Of a DNA stretch of 64,000 nt, positions 1 to 9,737 are shown piece by piece. The stretch lies in NCBI GenBank assembly GCA_963770315.1, contig CAVYPC010000002.1, positions 2,108,001 through 2,172,000 on the forward strand, read 5' to 3'. How positions within the stretch are numbered: position 1 is the stretch's first letter; every line of letters starts with the position of its first letter. The notes beneath the pieces are model-generated. The model was not told where the DNA came from. It made no database searches and was given only the letters and a program-made list of their open reading frames with translations. The DNA comes from VRUE01 sp963770315. GTDB lineage: Bacteria; Actinomycetota; Thermoleophilia; Solirubrobacterales; 70-9. The translations under genes and the position numbers were made by a program.

Positions 1-108
1 CGACCACATCAGCGCCGGGGCGACGAGATCATCGTCGCCCAAAGACTTGAAGCCCTCGGCGCTGCCGACCGAGGCAATCGTGACCGTGGCATCAACGACG
101 AGGGTCAA
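1..108 (-). CDS. PIN-domain (VapC-like) toxin, N-terminal part, cut by the window edge
   Basis: Only the first 36 residues are visible. They begin LTLVVDATVTIASVGSAEG and continue to APALMWS. A short hydrophobic strand leading into an Asp (VVDA), followed by a P-x-L-x-W/E stretch, is the usual N-terminus of PIN-domain ribonuclease toxins, whose first acidic residue binds metal. The start must be TTG at 108-106, because the frame upstream is closed by TAG at 120-118. The TTG overlaps the TGA of the upstream small gene (TTGA), a translational coupling typical of toxin-antitoxin pairs. The family assignment rests on this short segment and on context, so the catalytic residues further in are not seen. 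Confidence 0.6.
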   Translation of the reverse strand, partial: MTLVVDATVTIASVGSAEGFKSLGDDDLVAPALMWS

Positions 109-308
109 CGCCGACCGCTACGAGCCTCGTGCAGCAGCGCCACCCAGTTCGGCTGCGGCGTGCCGTCCTCGAAGGTCTTCCACGCCTCTGGCAGCCCGAC
201 GATGTCGTCCTCCGCTTCAGGCTCATCGACCACGATGATCCGCGCCCTCGGAACCTGGGGCTCGCTCAGCTTGTCGACCTCACGGTGCAGCTGGTCACGC
301 GTTGCCAT
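105..308 (-). CDS. Small acidic antitoxin-like protein (VapB position)
   Basis: This encodes 67 residues, MATRDQLHREVDKL to EARSGRR. A charged helical N-terminus is followed by a DEPEAEDD acidic patch and a C-terminal WVALLHEAR segment that could insert into a toxin groove. Its size, its position directly upstream of a PIN-like reading frame and the 4-base TTGA overlap make it a likely antitoxin. No AbrB, RHH or Phd DNA-binding motif is obvious. It lies divergent from the serine recombinase, and the space between them (309-364) must hold both promoters. The role is inferred from arrangement, not from a recognised family. Confidence 0.55.
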   Translation of the reverse strand: MATRDQLHREVDKLSEPQVPRARIIVVDEPEAEDDIVGLPEAWKTFEDGTPQPNWVALLHEARSGRR

Positions 309-364
309 GCCACCAGTTTACCGGCCATTCCAGCCGTTCCCACCGACTCCACGAGGAGGCCATG

Positions 365-2180
<1,816 letters not shown>

Positions 2181-2204
2181 GCGTCATTCCTTGACTAGGC
2201 AGCG

Positions 2205-2795
2205 TCAGGATTGACCATCGAATCGCAATCTCTGCCGGGCCCTGCTGAGCAGCCCCCATATGACGTACACGATCGCGAGACCAATCAGCAGGAACTTGAG
2301 GCTGGCGCAGACAGTTGCGAAGGGAGGCCCGGCCTCTCCCCCGTGGCCGCCGAGAACAAGGAGCCAGACGATGTTTTCGGCGGCGTCGAAAACGGCAGCG
2401 GAAACGGCGAAGATGGGCGCCGCGATTCCGACAATGGCGAGCGCCCGCAGCCCGCGCTCTCGCGCAAAGTCCCGGGTGGCAAGAGCCGCCAGCGCGAAGA
2501 AGGACCCGTAGCTCAGCATGAAGCCGAAGTCGATCCACAGTGACAGGCGGGCGAGAAATTGGCCGTGGACGCCCCATTCGGCCATGATCTCGGCGGCGCG
2601 CCCAGCGCTGCCCGCGAACTCAAGCCCGAGTATCGAGGGACCGCCGGTCGCTTCAAGGCGCTGATCGATCAAGAGGATGGCGATGTCGAACGCCACCATC
2701 GCGATCCCGCAGGCGATAAGCAGGCGCTTCCTGGTAATGATCCCGGCCCCCGGCCGGTCGGAGATGGAGGCAATCGATGGTCGAGCGACAGACAT
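2205..2795 (-). CDS. Unknown four-helix membrane protein
   Basis: A 196-residue protein with four predicted membrane helices: about 24-42 (LLIACGIAMVAFDIAILL), 84-105, 120-140 and 160-182. A positively charged C-terminal tail (SRARQRLRF) follows the last helix. I do not recognise the family. The helices are separated by short loops and there are no conserved catalytic residues. Its first 19 bp overlap the start of the divergent HAD gene at 2777, so one of the two starts may be downstream. It is part of the cargo between tRNA fragments A and B. Confidence 0.65.
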   Translation of the reverse strand: MSVARPSIASISDRPGAGIITRKRLLIACGIAMVAFDIAILLIDQRLEATGGPSILGLEFAGSAGRAAEIMAEWGVHGQFLARLSLWIDFGFMLSYGSFFALAALATRDFARERGLRALAIVGIAAPIFAVSAAVFDAAENIVWLLVLGGHGGEAGPPFATVCASLKFLLIGLAIVYVIWGLLSRARQRLRFDGQS

Positions 2796-3456
2796 CGGCG
2801 ACAGAAGCTATCTGCTCGTCTCGACGCTGGCGCCTTGCCTGCTTCGACCTTGATGGCACGCTCGTCCGGGGTACGAGCGTGAGCCAGTACCTGGCCGACC
2901 AGTTGGGTCAAAGCGAGCAGATGGCGGAGCTCGAGCGGCGATACGCCTCAGGGGCCATATCTAACTCCGTCGTAGCCGAGGAGCAGGCGCATAGCTACGG
3001 CGGCATCCCCCTCGAAGACATCGTCTCGAAGCTTGCGGAGATCCCTTGCATCGGTGAGATCGACGCGACCATCCTCGGCCTCAGGGAACGCGGCATCGAG
3101 TCCATCTTGGGCACGGTCACCTGGTCCTTGCCGCCCAGGAGTTTCGACGGCGACACGGCTTTGCTGCCGTGTCTGGCACCGAGGCCGAGGTGAAAGACGG
3201 CGTCCCTACGGGAGCCGTCAAGCGCCACTTCGACGAGTGGGACAAGCTGGAGTTCGTCAAGTCGCACTGCGAGGCCAGCCAGATCGAGCTCTCCCAGTGC
3301 ATCGCTGTCGGGGATTCCCGCTCCGACGTGCCGCTATTTCAGGCAGTGGGCTTCTCAGTTGCCTTAAACGCGACAGCTCAGGCTCGGGAGGCGGCCAATG
3401 TCGCTCTCGACACTGACTCGCTGACCGATGTCCTGAAAGTCATCCCCTGGGACTGA
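2777..3456 (+). pseudogene. HAD-superfamily (SerB-like) phosphatase, frameshifted
   Basis: Two frames together make one HAD phosphatase of about 227 residues. The first frame has motif I, ACFDLDGTLVRGTS, with both catalytic Asp residues, and continues to GTVTWS before running out of frame to a stop at 3193. The second frame resumes with LAAQEFRRRHGFAAVSG, the expected continuation, and carries the motif IV region VGDSRSDVPLF. Losing one base between 3129 and 3130 (TCC TT_ GCC) explains the break. It is either a decayed gene or a sequencing error. The only ATG start overlaps the divergent membrane-protein gene. Intact homologues dephosphorylate phosphoserine or similar phosphometabolites. Confidence 0.8.
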
Positions 3457-3478
3457 GGCCGCCAGCCCCGGCGCGTAC

Positions 3479-4057
3479 TCATCGGATGATCGTCACCCGC
3501 GGCCAGAGCTCGGCGATCCGCTTGGTCGCCAGCCGGCGCTCGTACTCCTCGACCGTGACCCGCGCCGGATTTCGGCGATGCACCATTCCAAGCAGGTCGC
3601 CCAGGCCGCATGGAGCCACGACCATGAGATCGTCGTCTTTGTTTAGGCGTACCGCTACGGCTGTAGCGGTCTCCGGCCAGGTGGCGATGGCCTCGGCGGT
3701 CGAAGCGAACGGCTCGACCTCGTATCCGAACTTCCGCGGAAACCAAAGATGGACCGCCGCCTGGTTTCGGGCCTCCCAAGGCACTCCGCGCAGTTGGGTC
3801 CTAAGCGCCTCCTCCACTTGACGCTCGCGGTCCACAGACGTGTCGGTGGAGTCGAAGAAGACAAGGTCGATGTCGGCTAGCGGAGTCGGCTCGCTATATC
3901 CGTGCAAGTGATCCCAAACGGCATTGCGGATCGCGCCGGCTCCGATCAGCCAGTCCGGTGCCGCAACTCGTCTCGCTGCCACAAGCGCTTCCATGAACCA
4001 AGGCGTGCTCCGAAGGATCGCTTCGAGCCGTTCCACGCTGGCGTCCGTTCGTGTCAC
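3479..4057 (-). CDS. Nucleotidyltransferase-family protein (NTP_transf_6 type)
   Basis: A 192-residue protein. LIGAGAIRNAVWDHLHG followed by PLADIDLVFFD matches the G-(G/A)-x-R-(N/D)...D-x-D core of the nucleotidyltransferase fold. The two Asp of DIDLVFFD would bind metal. The order WxxxNQAAVHLW, then PFASTAEAIATWPETATAVAVRL, then a C-terminal basic segment is that of the NTP_transf_6 group of small standalone proteins. The substrate is unknown. It ends convergently 22 bp from the broken HAD gene. Its island setting would also fit a MNT/AbiEii-like toxin role, but no antitoxin partner is seen. Confidence 0.75.
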   Translation of the reverse strand: MTRTDASVERLEAILRSTPWFMEALVAARRVAAPDWLIGAGAIRNAVWDHLHGYSEPTPLADIDLVFFDSTDTSVDRERQVEEALRTQLRGVPWEARNQAAVHLWFPRKFGYEVEPFASTAEAIATWPETATAVAVRLNKDDDLMVVAPCGLGDLLGMVHRRNPARVTVEEYERRLATKRIAELWPRVTIIR

Positions 4058-4200
4058 CGAGATAGCCCTATCATTTGCCTTGAGCCTTGCACCCGGTGAT
4101 CGTGCAGGCCGCGCCTCAAGAGCCCGAGTCTAGTTTCGCCCCCTCTCCCGAACGGATGGGAGCTATCGGAGATGGGAATCTGAGGTAGCGAGAAGCCTTT

Positions 4201-4354
4201 GACCTTCGGGTTCCTACAAGGACGGTCCGATTATGAGCCCGAATCCAGGACCCGCTGGACTACGTGGGGTACGGTTTCAAGCGGTTTTCGCAAGATCGAA
4301 CTACGTGGAGATCGGCTGGAATCCGTGGGGCTCCTTGCCCCAGTCCTTGCCCCA
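4201..4354. repeat. Direct repeat B: interrupted tRNA fragment plus integrase 3' relic
   Basis: This is the second copy of the element end. The tRNA part (GACCTTCGGGTT...ATGAGCCCGAA) is split by a 20-bp insertion (4213-4232) that begins CCTACAAGG. The rest parallels 2059-2180, including the doubled CTTGCCCCA. It marks the left boundary of the block carrying the 4385 and 5071 genes. Confidence 0.75.
4301..4354 (-). pseudogene. Tyrosine-integrase 3'-end relic B
   Basis: Reads WGKDWGKEPHGFQPIST then TAG at 4303-4301. It is homologous to relic A and stands in the same position relative to its tRNA fragment. No upstream integrase domain remains. Confidence 0.5.
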
Positions 4355-4384
4355 CGGCGAGGGCCAACATCTAGGCTGATCGCC

Positions 4385-5056
4385 GTGGTCGAGCAGCTAA
4401 AGCCTGATGACCTTGCCTGGGTTTCACGCCCGTATCGCTGGGTCACCTTCGCCCTCAAGGTCTTCGGCCGTCCCGATGCCGTCGCCGTGCTCAGACGCCG
4501 CGAAGAAATCCGAGAGGAGCTTCGCCGGCATCTGCAACTTCCTGGCCCTGCTGAGCCGCCCAAGCCGCCCGGTGAGGCCGTGCCCGAGGTGTTGGTGGTG
4601 AAGCTGCGCTCGCGAAAGCGCTGGGCTTATCCGAAGACCGATGAACGACTGCTGCAACTGACCGCCTCGTCGTGGTTCAAGTACGAGGTCAAGGACGTGG
4701 CGGACGCCTTCCTCGAAGTCTTCGCCGCCGCCGTCCACGTCGAGATCAGCGACGGCAAGGCCCGCGGCGTCGATCACGAGGGGCACTTCGTCTACCTGGT
4801 CGGCCGCATCCCCTTGGAGTCCGTCCACCACATCGACTGGTCGCCGGACCCGACGAACTGGCTCCCCCGCCTCTACATCGACTATCGACGGGCGGGACCG
4901 TTTCACGAGGTGGCGTTGTACGAGGATCGCGACAGCTACCTCGGCGAGCTGGACGGCGTCGAGTGGAAGCGCCCTCGCCGGAACTACTTGCGCGAGCTCC
5001 GGTGGGAGTTGAAGCGGAGACGCGAATTGGCGCGAAGGCGGCCACGCGGACGTTAG
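4385..5056 (+). CDS. Unknown island protein, 223 residues
   Basis: I chose GTG 4385 (VVEQLKPDDLAWVSRPY) because the frame further upstream lies inside direct repeat B, which is not this gene. The protein is soluble. It has an Arg-rich helical segment near 45-65, a Pro-rich linker, a beta-rich core (AVHVEISDGKARGVDHEG, then VGRIPLESVHHIDWSPDP) and a strongly basic C-terminus. I recognise no family. It ends convergently 14 bp from the DUF4365-like gene, inside the same block. The two could have arrived together, but they are on opposite strands and not an operon. Confidence 0.6.
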   Translation: MVEQLKPDDLAWVSRPYRWVTFALKVFGRPDAVAVLRRREEIREELRRHLQLPGPAEPPKPPGEAVPEVLVVKLRSRKRWAYPKTDERLLQLTASSWFKYEVKDVADAFLEVFAAAVHVEISDGKARGVDHEGHFVYLVGRIPLESVHHIDWSPDPTNWLPRLYIDYRRAGPFHEVALYEDRDSYLGELDGVEWKRPRRNYLRELRWELKRRRELARRRPRGR

Positions 5057-5070
5057 CTCGCCCCGATTTC

Positions 5071-7872
5071 TCAGGCTTCCCTTCGAGCACTCGCCCGCAC
5101 CACAGCGGAGGGATGCTCCCGCAATTTCTCGAGTAGTTCCTGCGCCACCCCCCGACCGTACTGCTGAGATCGATCCGCGATAACCCCGGCGATTGCATCC
5201 GGCACCCAGACGCCTCCATCGGCGAGGCAGCTGCGAAGGGTTGCCGGCACGAGGTCGCCGCCCACCTCATCGACGAGCATTCCTGCAAGCCCTCCGGCTG
5301 CTGATGCCCTGACCATTGGATGGGGATCAGAAGTCAAGGTAGCGAGCAACCCCACATCGCTTGGACGCCGCAGATGGGCAGCTAGGAACGCAGCCCAGCG
5401 GCGACGCTCGGCATCACCTTGCAGGAGTCGGACCAGCGGCGTCTCGTCCTCACTGGGATCAATGGCCCGGAGAACGATTGCGAGACGGGTAGCCCTGCCC
5501 AACAGGTCATGGTCAGGCTCGAAGGGGTTTTCTCGTCCTCCTATCTCCTCTCTACACAGCGCTAATGCGACAGGTCGCAACTCTTCTCGAACCTGCTCGG
5601 GTAAATGTTCAGCGAGATTGGCAAGCACGACCAGCCCACGCTGCTTGCTTTCAATGGCGACTGCGGGATCGGAAAGTTGCTTGATGACTGGCGCCCACTG
5701 GGCTTGCTCCGGATGCCAGGTATTCAGCAGGACAAGGACTTCAGACACGTCGTGGGATCCGAAGCCGAAAGTGCCTCGATGGGCATCGGCGATCTGCTTT
5801 TCGACCTGCCGAGCCATTTGCTCGATCAGCGAGCTGACGACCCGCGGCGGCAGGTCAACGACACTTCCGAGACTGGAGAGGGCATCGAGGGAACCGCGGC
5901 GCGCCCGTTCGTGTAAAGAGCGCCGAGCGCCAGCGTCATAGCGCGCGGCAACACTGAGGAGACCGATCCGCAGGGTCGGATGGTGTTCTTGGGGCTTCGG
6001 CTTTGCTCGAAGCGCTAGCTCAGGGGTCCAGGCCTTACTTGGAATTTTCCTCAGGATTTGGCGCCAGGAAGTGGCGAAGGCCTGCTCGGACTCGGAGGGC
6101 ATATCGATTATGTGTTTGATGACCTGCCGCTGGGCGCGTAGTCCCGCCGAAGCCACCACGCCGGCCAAGGAATCAAGGAGCTGCCAGCTGACTACAAAGG
6201 AGGCGCTGATTCGCTGCGCATAGGTAGTCGGGTCGCGCAACGTCGCGAGGATCCAGCGGACTACCCGATCGGCCGTCTTCGTGTCCAGCATGCTCCCGCC
6301 CTGCTCGATGACGGTGAGCTCCGCATGGGCCGTAGTCCGGGTCGCTTTCCCTAGGCGCAGGTCCGTCCCGACCAAGGTGACTGCTGCTGCTGGTCCATCG
6401 GCAATCAGATGGCGAACTACGAGCTTCAGAGAAGCAGAGTCACCTGCTTGCAGAAGTTGGCGAAGGCCAAAGTACGCTTCCTCAGGATCAGCAGCACGAT
6501 CAAGCTGGAGGAGATGACCTTGTCCACGGAGTGCGCGTAAATGACGCCAGCCGCCTTGATCTGCGCTATGGCTGGCCAGCAAGGCACTTGACTCAAACTC
6601 CTTTACGACCGTATCCACAGCAGCGATCGTGACGGAGGTGTCACGCGACCACTCCTTAAACCCACGCTCCTCGAGCGCTTCAAGCCCCCATCGCGTGACT
6701 TGAGATCGCCACCACACCGCAGGGGTGTCACCAGCCGTGATCACCTCGTCAAGATTTTTTGCGCCCCAGCCTGAAGTATTGAAGACCAGCGTTGCTGCCG
6801 TGCCAAGCAGAGCCGAGGCAGTTACGTCGCGCGCAGCTTCAGGGCGGATCGACTGCACTGCCAAAGCGGCATCCCGCGCCCTATTCAAGCGGCCAATCTC
6901 CGCACAGCAACGCGCGTACTGGATGCGGAGCCAGGCCTCATCGACGGAGCCGTTATTCAAAGCACGGAGTGCTCTTTCAAGGACCACGATGGCCGCGTCG
7001 ATCTTGTCCTGCTCAAGAAGCGCACAGGCCCCAGCGATAGTTGCCGCTGAACGGGTTGCAGAGTCGGGAGCAGAATCGATTAAGCCGATGAGATCAGCAG
7101 GCTCGTCATCCAGCAGCCACTTGGCGAAAGCACCAACGAAACGCCAACGCCAGTTCCTTGATTTAGCCGCCCGATCAAGGGAAGGCGCTTTCGAATGCGC
7201 CTCGGCGAAGCGCTGATAATCACGAAAGCGGAATTGAACCAGCAGTGCCAGTCCCTGTTCCGGCGTAAGGCCGCCCCTATCCCCGGCATTGGGATGTGGC
7301 GCAACTAGGCGTGGAACCATCATCGCGTAGCGCAAGCCGTCGGCGGCAGTCGGTGGAGACTTACCGGTCCAAGCGCTTCCCTCCCACCCTACGCCTCCAT
7401 CAGCGCCAACCGCCACTTGCTCAAGCCGCTCTCGGTTTGCGTTATCGACCAGATTGGCTCGGGGTACAAATACTTTGGCCCCTTTGCCGGTAGAGATAAT
7501 GCTCTCGGGAGTGACATGTGCCCAGAACGACTCCTCGGTGTGCAAGTCGTGGAGAACGATGAGGTGCGGGACCGCGTGCACCGCCCATGCATCGACATGA
7601 GAGCGCTTTCGATCCCGAAACCACCAGCCGAGCACCTCCCCGTCGTCGTCGACTTTCGTCTCCATGAAGAATGAGTCACCAGCCTTAACTTGGGCACCAA
7701 CCAGTAGACCGCGATCAACGCCAGTCCGGTCGATGACGAGCAAGAACAAGTCGGTGCCGTAATCGTGGCGGGAGTTGATCATCGTGCCCCAGCCAAGTCG
7801 CTCGAAGTTGCGAGTTACTTCGGTTACTCCGAGAGCACCCTGGTGCCCCTCCCTTGAGGGTTTCGTCGCCAT
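5071..7872 (-). CDS. DUF4365-like nuclease domain fused to a long alpha-solenoid
   Basis: A 933-residue protein. The N-terminus (about 1-150) resembles DUF4365, a PD-(D/E)xK-type domain: VTEVTRNFERLGW, then HDYGTDLFLLVID, then LLVGAQVKAGDSFF. The GTD Asp and the Q-x-K pair are at the expected catalytic positions. After a linker come about 250 residues of helical hairpins (GACALLEQDKIDAAIVVLER; RDAALAVQSIRPEAARD), TPR-like. The C-terminal third has HEAT-like repeats (ASAAGGLAGMLVDEV, DAIAGVIADRS, ASARREA). G+C and codon use are visibly less extreme than in flanking core genes, fitting transfer. A DNA-cleaving domain with a large sensor-like solenoid in a tRNA island fits a phage-defence role, but this is inference. 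Confidence 0.75.
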   Translation of the reverse strand: MATKPSREGHQGALGVTEVTRNFERLGWGTMINSRHDYGTDLFLLVIDRTGVDRGLLVGAQVKAGDSFFMETKVDDDGEVLGWWFRDRKRSHVDAWAVHAVPHLIVLHDLHTEESFWAHVTPESIISTGKGAKVFVPRANLVDNANRERLEQVAVGADGGVGWEGSAWTGKSPPTAADGLRYAMMVPRLVAPHPNAGDRGGLTPEQGLALLVQFRFRDYQRFAEAHSKAPSLDRAAKSRNWRWRFVGAFAKWLLDDEPADLIGLIDSAPDSATRSAATIAGACALLEQDKIDAAIVVLERALRALNNGSVDEAWLRIQYARCCAEIGRLNRARDAALAVQSIRPEAARDVTASALLGTAATLVFNTSGWGAKNLDEVITAGDTPAVWWRSQVTRWGLEALEERGFKEWSRDTSVTIAAVDTVVKEFESSALLASHSADQGGWRHLRALRGQGHLLQLDRAADPEEAYFGLRQLLQAGDSASLKLVVRHLIADGPAAAVTLVGTDLRLGKATRTTAHAELTVIEQGGSMLDTKTADRVVRWILATLRDPTTYAQRISASFVVSWQLLDSLAGVVASAGLRAQRQVIKHIIDMPSESEQAFATSWRQILRKIPSKAWTPELALRAKPKPQEHHPTLRIGLLSVAARYDAGARRSLHERARRGSLDALSSLGSVVDLPPRVVSSLIEQMARQVEKQIADAHRGTFGFGSHDVSEVLVLLNTWHPEQAQWAPVIKQLSDPAVAIESKQRGLVVLANLAEHLPEQVREELRPVALALCREEIGGRENPFEPDHDLLGRATRLAIVLRAIDPSEDETPLVRLLQGDAERRRWAAFLAAHLRRPSDVGLLATLTSDPHPMVRASAAGGLAGMLVDEVGGDLVPATLRSCLADGGVWVPDAIAGVIADRSQQYGRGVAQELLEKLREHPSAVVRASARREA

Positions 7873-8053
7873 ATCCCGACCATAGATGGCCCCCGGGACG
7901 GCGACTTCTACCCTGGATCGATAGAGCTCCTTGACCCATTAGCGGGGTCCGTGGGCGGTCTCCCTATAGGCGCTGTGCTCGGACTAGGAGATGACGCGAA
8001 ACAAACAACCTGACGGGGGATCTGACAGACGATCCCCGTACCCTCCAGGGAGC

Positions 8054-8113
8054 CTAAAAGGAGGGGCCATCAAGGTCTCTCTCAGACCTCACCTTGCCCC
8101 ACAGCTTGCCCCA
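8054..8113 (-). pseudogene. Tyrosine-integrase 3'-end relic C
   Basis: Reads WGKLWGKVRSERDLDGPSF then TAG. The WGKxWGK repeat matches relics A and B, so a third integrase of the same type once ended here. Unlike A and B, I see no tRNA fragment just beyond its stop. Confidence 0.45.
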
Positions 8114-8147
8114 CGGCCAATTCTGCACCCTGTTGTCTGTAAGACAA

Positions 8148-8174
8148 TAAAACTAAAAGACCCGCATTTGCGGG
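8148..8174 (-). terminator. Intrinsic terminator of tRNA-fMet
   Basis: On the minus strand, CCCGCA-AA-TGCGGG (8174-8161) is followed by TCTTTTAGTTTTATT. This is a short GC stem with a U-rich tail, 12 bp past the tRNA 3' end. Confidence 0.8.
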
Positions 8175-8186
8175 CCTTTCATCCTA

Positions 8187-8260
<74 letters not shown>

Positions 8261-8389
8261 GCGGTCTGTCCATCCTAGCAATGGGGCGCTGGGGCGACCT
8301 GGGGCGGTGGGCGGGTCGCATGGGTGCTTGCGTGACAGGGTCGGCGAGGGGGAGGTCTGGCTGGGGTCTCTCTAAAGTGCCCGGCCCAC

Positions 8390-9322
8390 ATGGCTGAGAA
8401 TTCTCAACGAGTCGCGGTGGTCGACGTCGGCAGCAACTCGACGCGGCTGCTGATCGCCGACGTCGACGGCGACGTCTCCGTCGTCGAGCGGCAGAGCAGG
8501 GTGACCCGGCTCGGCCGCGGCGTCGACCTCTCCGGGCAGCTCTCCGACGAGGCGATCGAGGCCGCCTGCGCGGCGATCGCCGACTACGTCGCGCTCTGCC
8601 GCGAGGCGGGCGCCGAGCAGGTCGCGGCGATCGCCACCAGCGCCGTGCGCGACGCCTCGAACGGCAGCGCCTTCGTCGCCGAGCTGCGCGAGCGCTTCGC
8701 CCTTTCGGCCCGCGTCCTCGACGGCGAGGAGGAGGCGCGCCTCACCTATCGCGGCGCCACCGCCCAGCAGCCGCCGGCGATCCCGACGCTCGTGATCGAC
8801 ATCGGCGGCGGCTCGACCGAGATGATCGTCGGCACCGGTACCGAGATCGCCTTCCACGCCTCGCTGCAGGCCGGCGTCGTCCGCCACACCGAGCGACACA
8901 TCTCTGGGGATCCGCCCACCGCGGTCGAGCTCGAGGCGCTGGCGGGCGACGTGCGGGTGCTGATAGAGGACGCAATCGCCGGCCACGACGGCGCTCGCGC
9001 CTCGGCCGGCATCGCCGTCGCCGGCACGCCGACCTCGCTCGCCGCGAGCGAGCTCGGCCTCGAGCCCTATGACCCCACCCGCGTGCACGGCCACGTGCTC
9101 TCGCTGGAGACGATCCAGCGCCTGCTCTCGCAGTTCGCCTCCGCGCCGCTGGCCCAACGGGCAGCGATCCCCGGCCTGCACCCCGACCGCGCCCCCACGA
9201 TCATCGCCGGCTGCGTCATCCTGGTCGAGGCGATGCGCGCCTTCGGCCTCGAGCGGATCCAGGCCTCCGAGCACGACATCCTCTACGGGATGGCGCTCGA
9301 GGCCGCATCCCACCGCGGGTAA
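8390..9322 (+). CDS. Ppx/GppA-family exopolyphosphatase
   Basis: 310 residues. It has the ASKHA-fold landmarks of the family: VVDVGSNSTRLLIADV (phosphate 1), ATSAVRDASNG, VIDIGGGSTEMIVG (phosphate 2) and AGTPTSLAA, then RAPTIIAGCVILVEA and ASEHDILYGMA. It hydrolyses polyphosphate or pppGpp end groups in the cytoplasm. It consists only of the N-terminal two-domain core, as in actinobacterial Ppx1/2, without the C-terminal helical domain of E. coli Ppx. It starts 129 bp from the tRNA-fMet 5' end and is the first core gene right of the island. The ATG is preceded only weakly by a ribosome-binding site. Confidence 0.93.
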   Translation: MAENSQRVAVVDVGSNSTRLLIADVDGDVSVVERQSRVTRLGRGVDLSGQLSDEAIEAACAAIADYVALCREAGAEQVAAIATSAVRDASNGSAFVAELRERFALSARVLDGEEEARLTYRGATAQQPPAIPTLVIDIGGGSTEMIVGTGTEIAFHASLQAGVVRHTERHISGDPPTAVELEALAGDVRVLIEDAIAGHDGARASAGIAVAGTPTSLAASELGLEPYDPTRVHGHVLSLETIQRLLSQFASAPLAQRAAIPGLHPDRAPTIIAGCVILVEAMRAFGLERIQASEHDILYGMALEAASHRG

Positions 9323-9737
9323 CGCCTGAACAGGCCCGTGTCGGCCCGTGGGACCCGGTGTACAGATGAGTTTTCGGCACCCGTCCAGTTGGGTAAACGT
9401 TCGGGCCTAACCCCCAAAACTTGGTAAAGTCCTTCTACCGAATTTTCAGTAGCGGCAAAAGCAGCACCTAGACATTTCGGATAGGCGAGCGCATACTCGT
9501 CACATCGGGGAAGAGGTGAGGACGAGAGTCTCCCATCACTGATCCGGTCATAGGGTTCGGACGATTGCCGCATCATGGCGCCTCCCGCCGTCTGAGCCCA
9601 TCGAATAAGAACTGGTCCCTGAAGACGTACCCCTGCCCGTCCTGAGGGGCCAACTTGAATCGACCGCCAGCGATGGCGGTCGATTCTCGTCTGGGGCCAG
9701 TTGGACGATCTGGCCAGCCAGCCAGCTTTTGGCTCCC
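9323..9737. other. 415-bp convergent intergenic region
   Basis: This lies between the stops of the phosphatase (+) and the ThDP enzyme (-). It is less G+C-rich than the surrounding genes and contains a perfect 12-bp hairpin at 9658-9685. A minus-strand frame of 152 codons crosses it, but its composition (Arg/Ser/Trp mixture, no fold signature) argues against a protein. A structured RNA is possible. I could not match it to tmRNA, RNase P or SRP RNA landmarks. Confidence 0.5.
9658..9685. terminator. Perfect 12-bp stem with GCGA loop
   Basis: AATCGACCGCCA-GCGA-TGGCGGTCGATT. The GNRA-type loop and perfect stem, between convergent genes, suggest a bidirectional terminator or the 3' stem of a small RNA. 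No long U tract follows on either strand. Confidence 0.6.

Larger units (their letters stand above)
7873..8186. other. Junction between island cargo and the tRNA-fMet gene
   Basis: No gene here is convincing. The stretch holds the upstream region of the 5071-7872 gene, integrase relic C (8113-8054) and the tRNA terminator. An open plus-strand frame across it (7991-8227) ends in GAGFEPATFGL, which is only the antisense tRNA read as protein. Confidence 0.7.
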
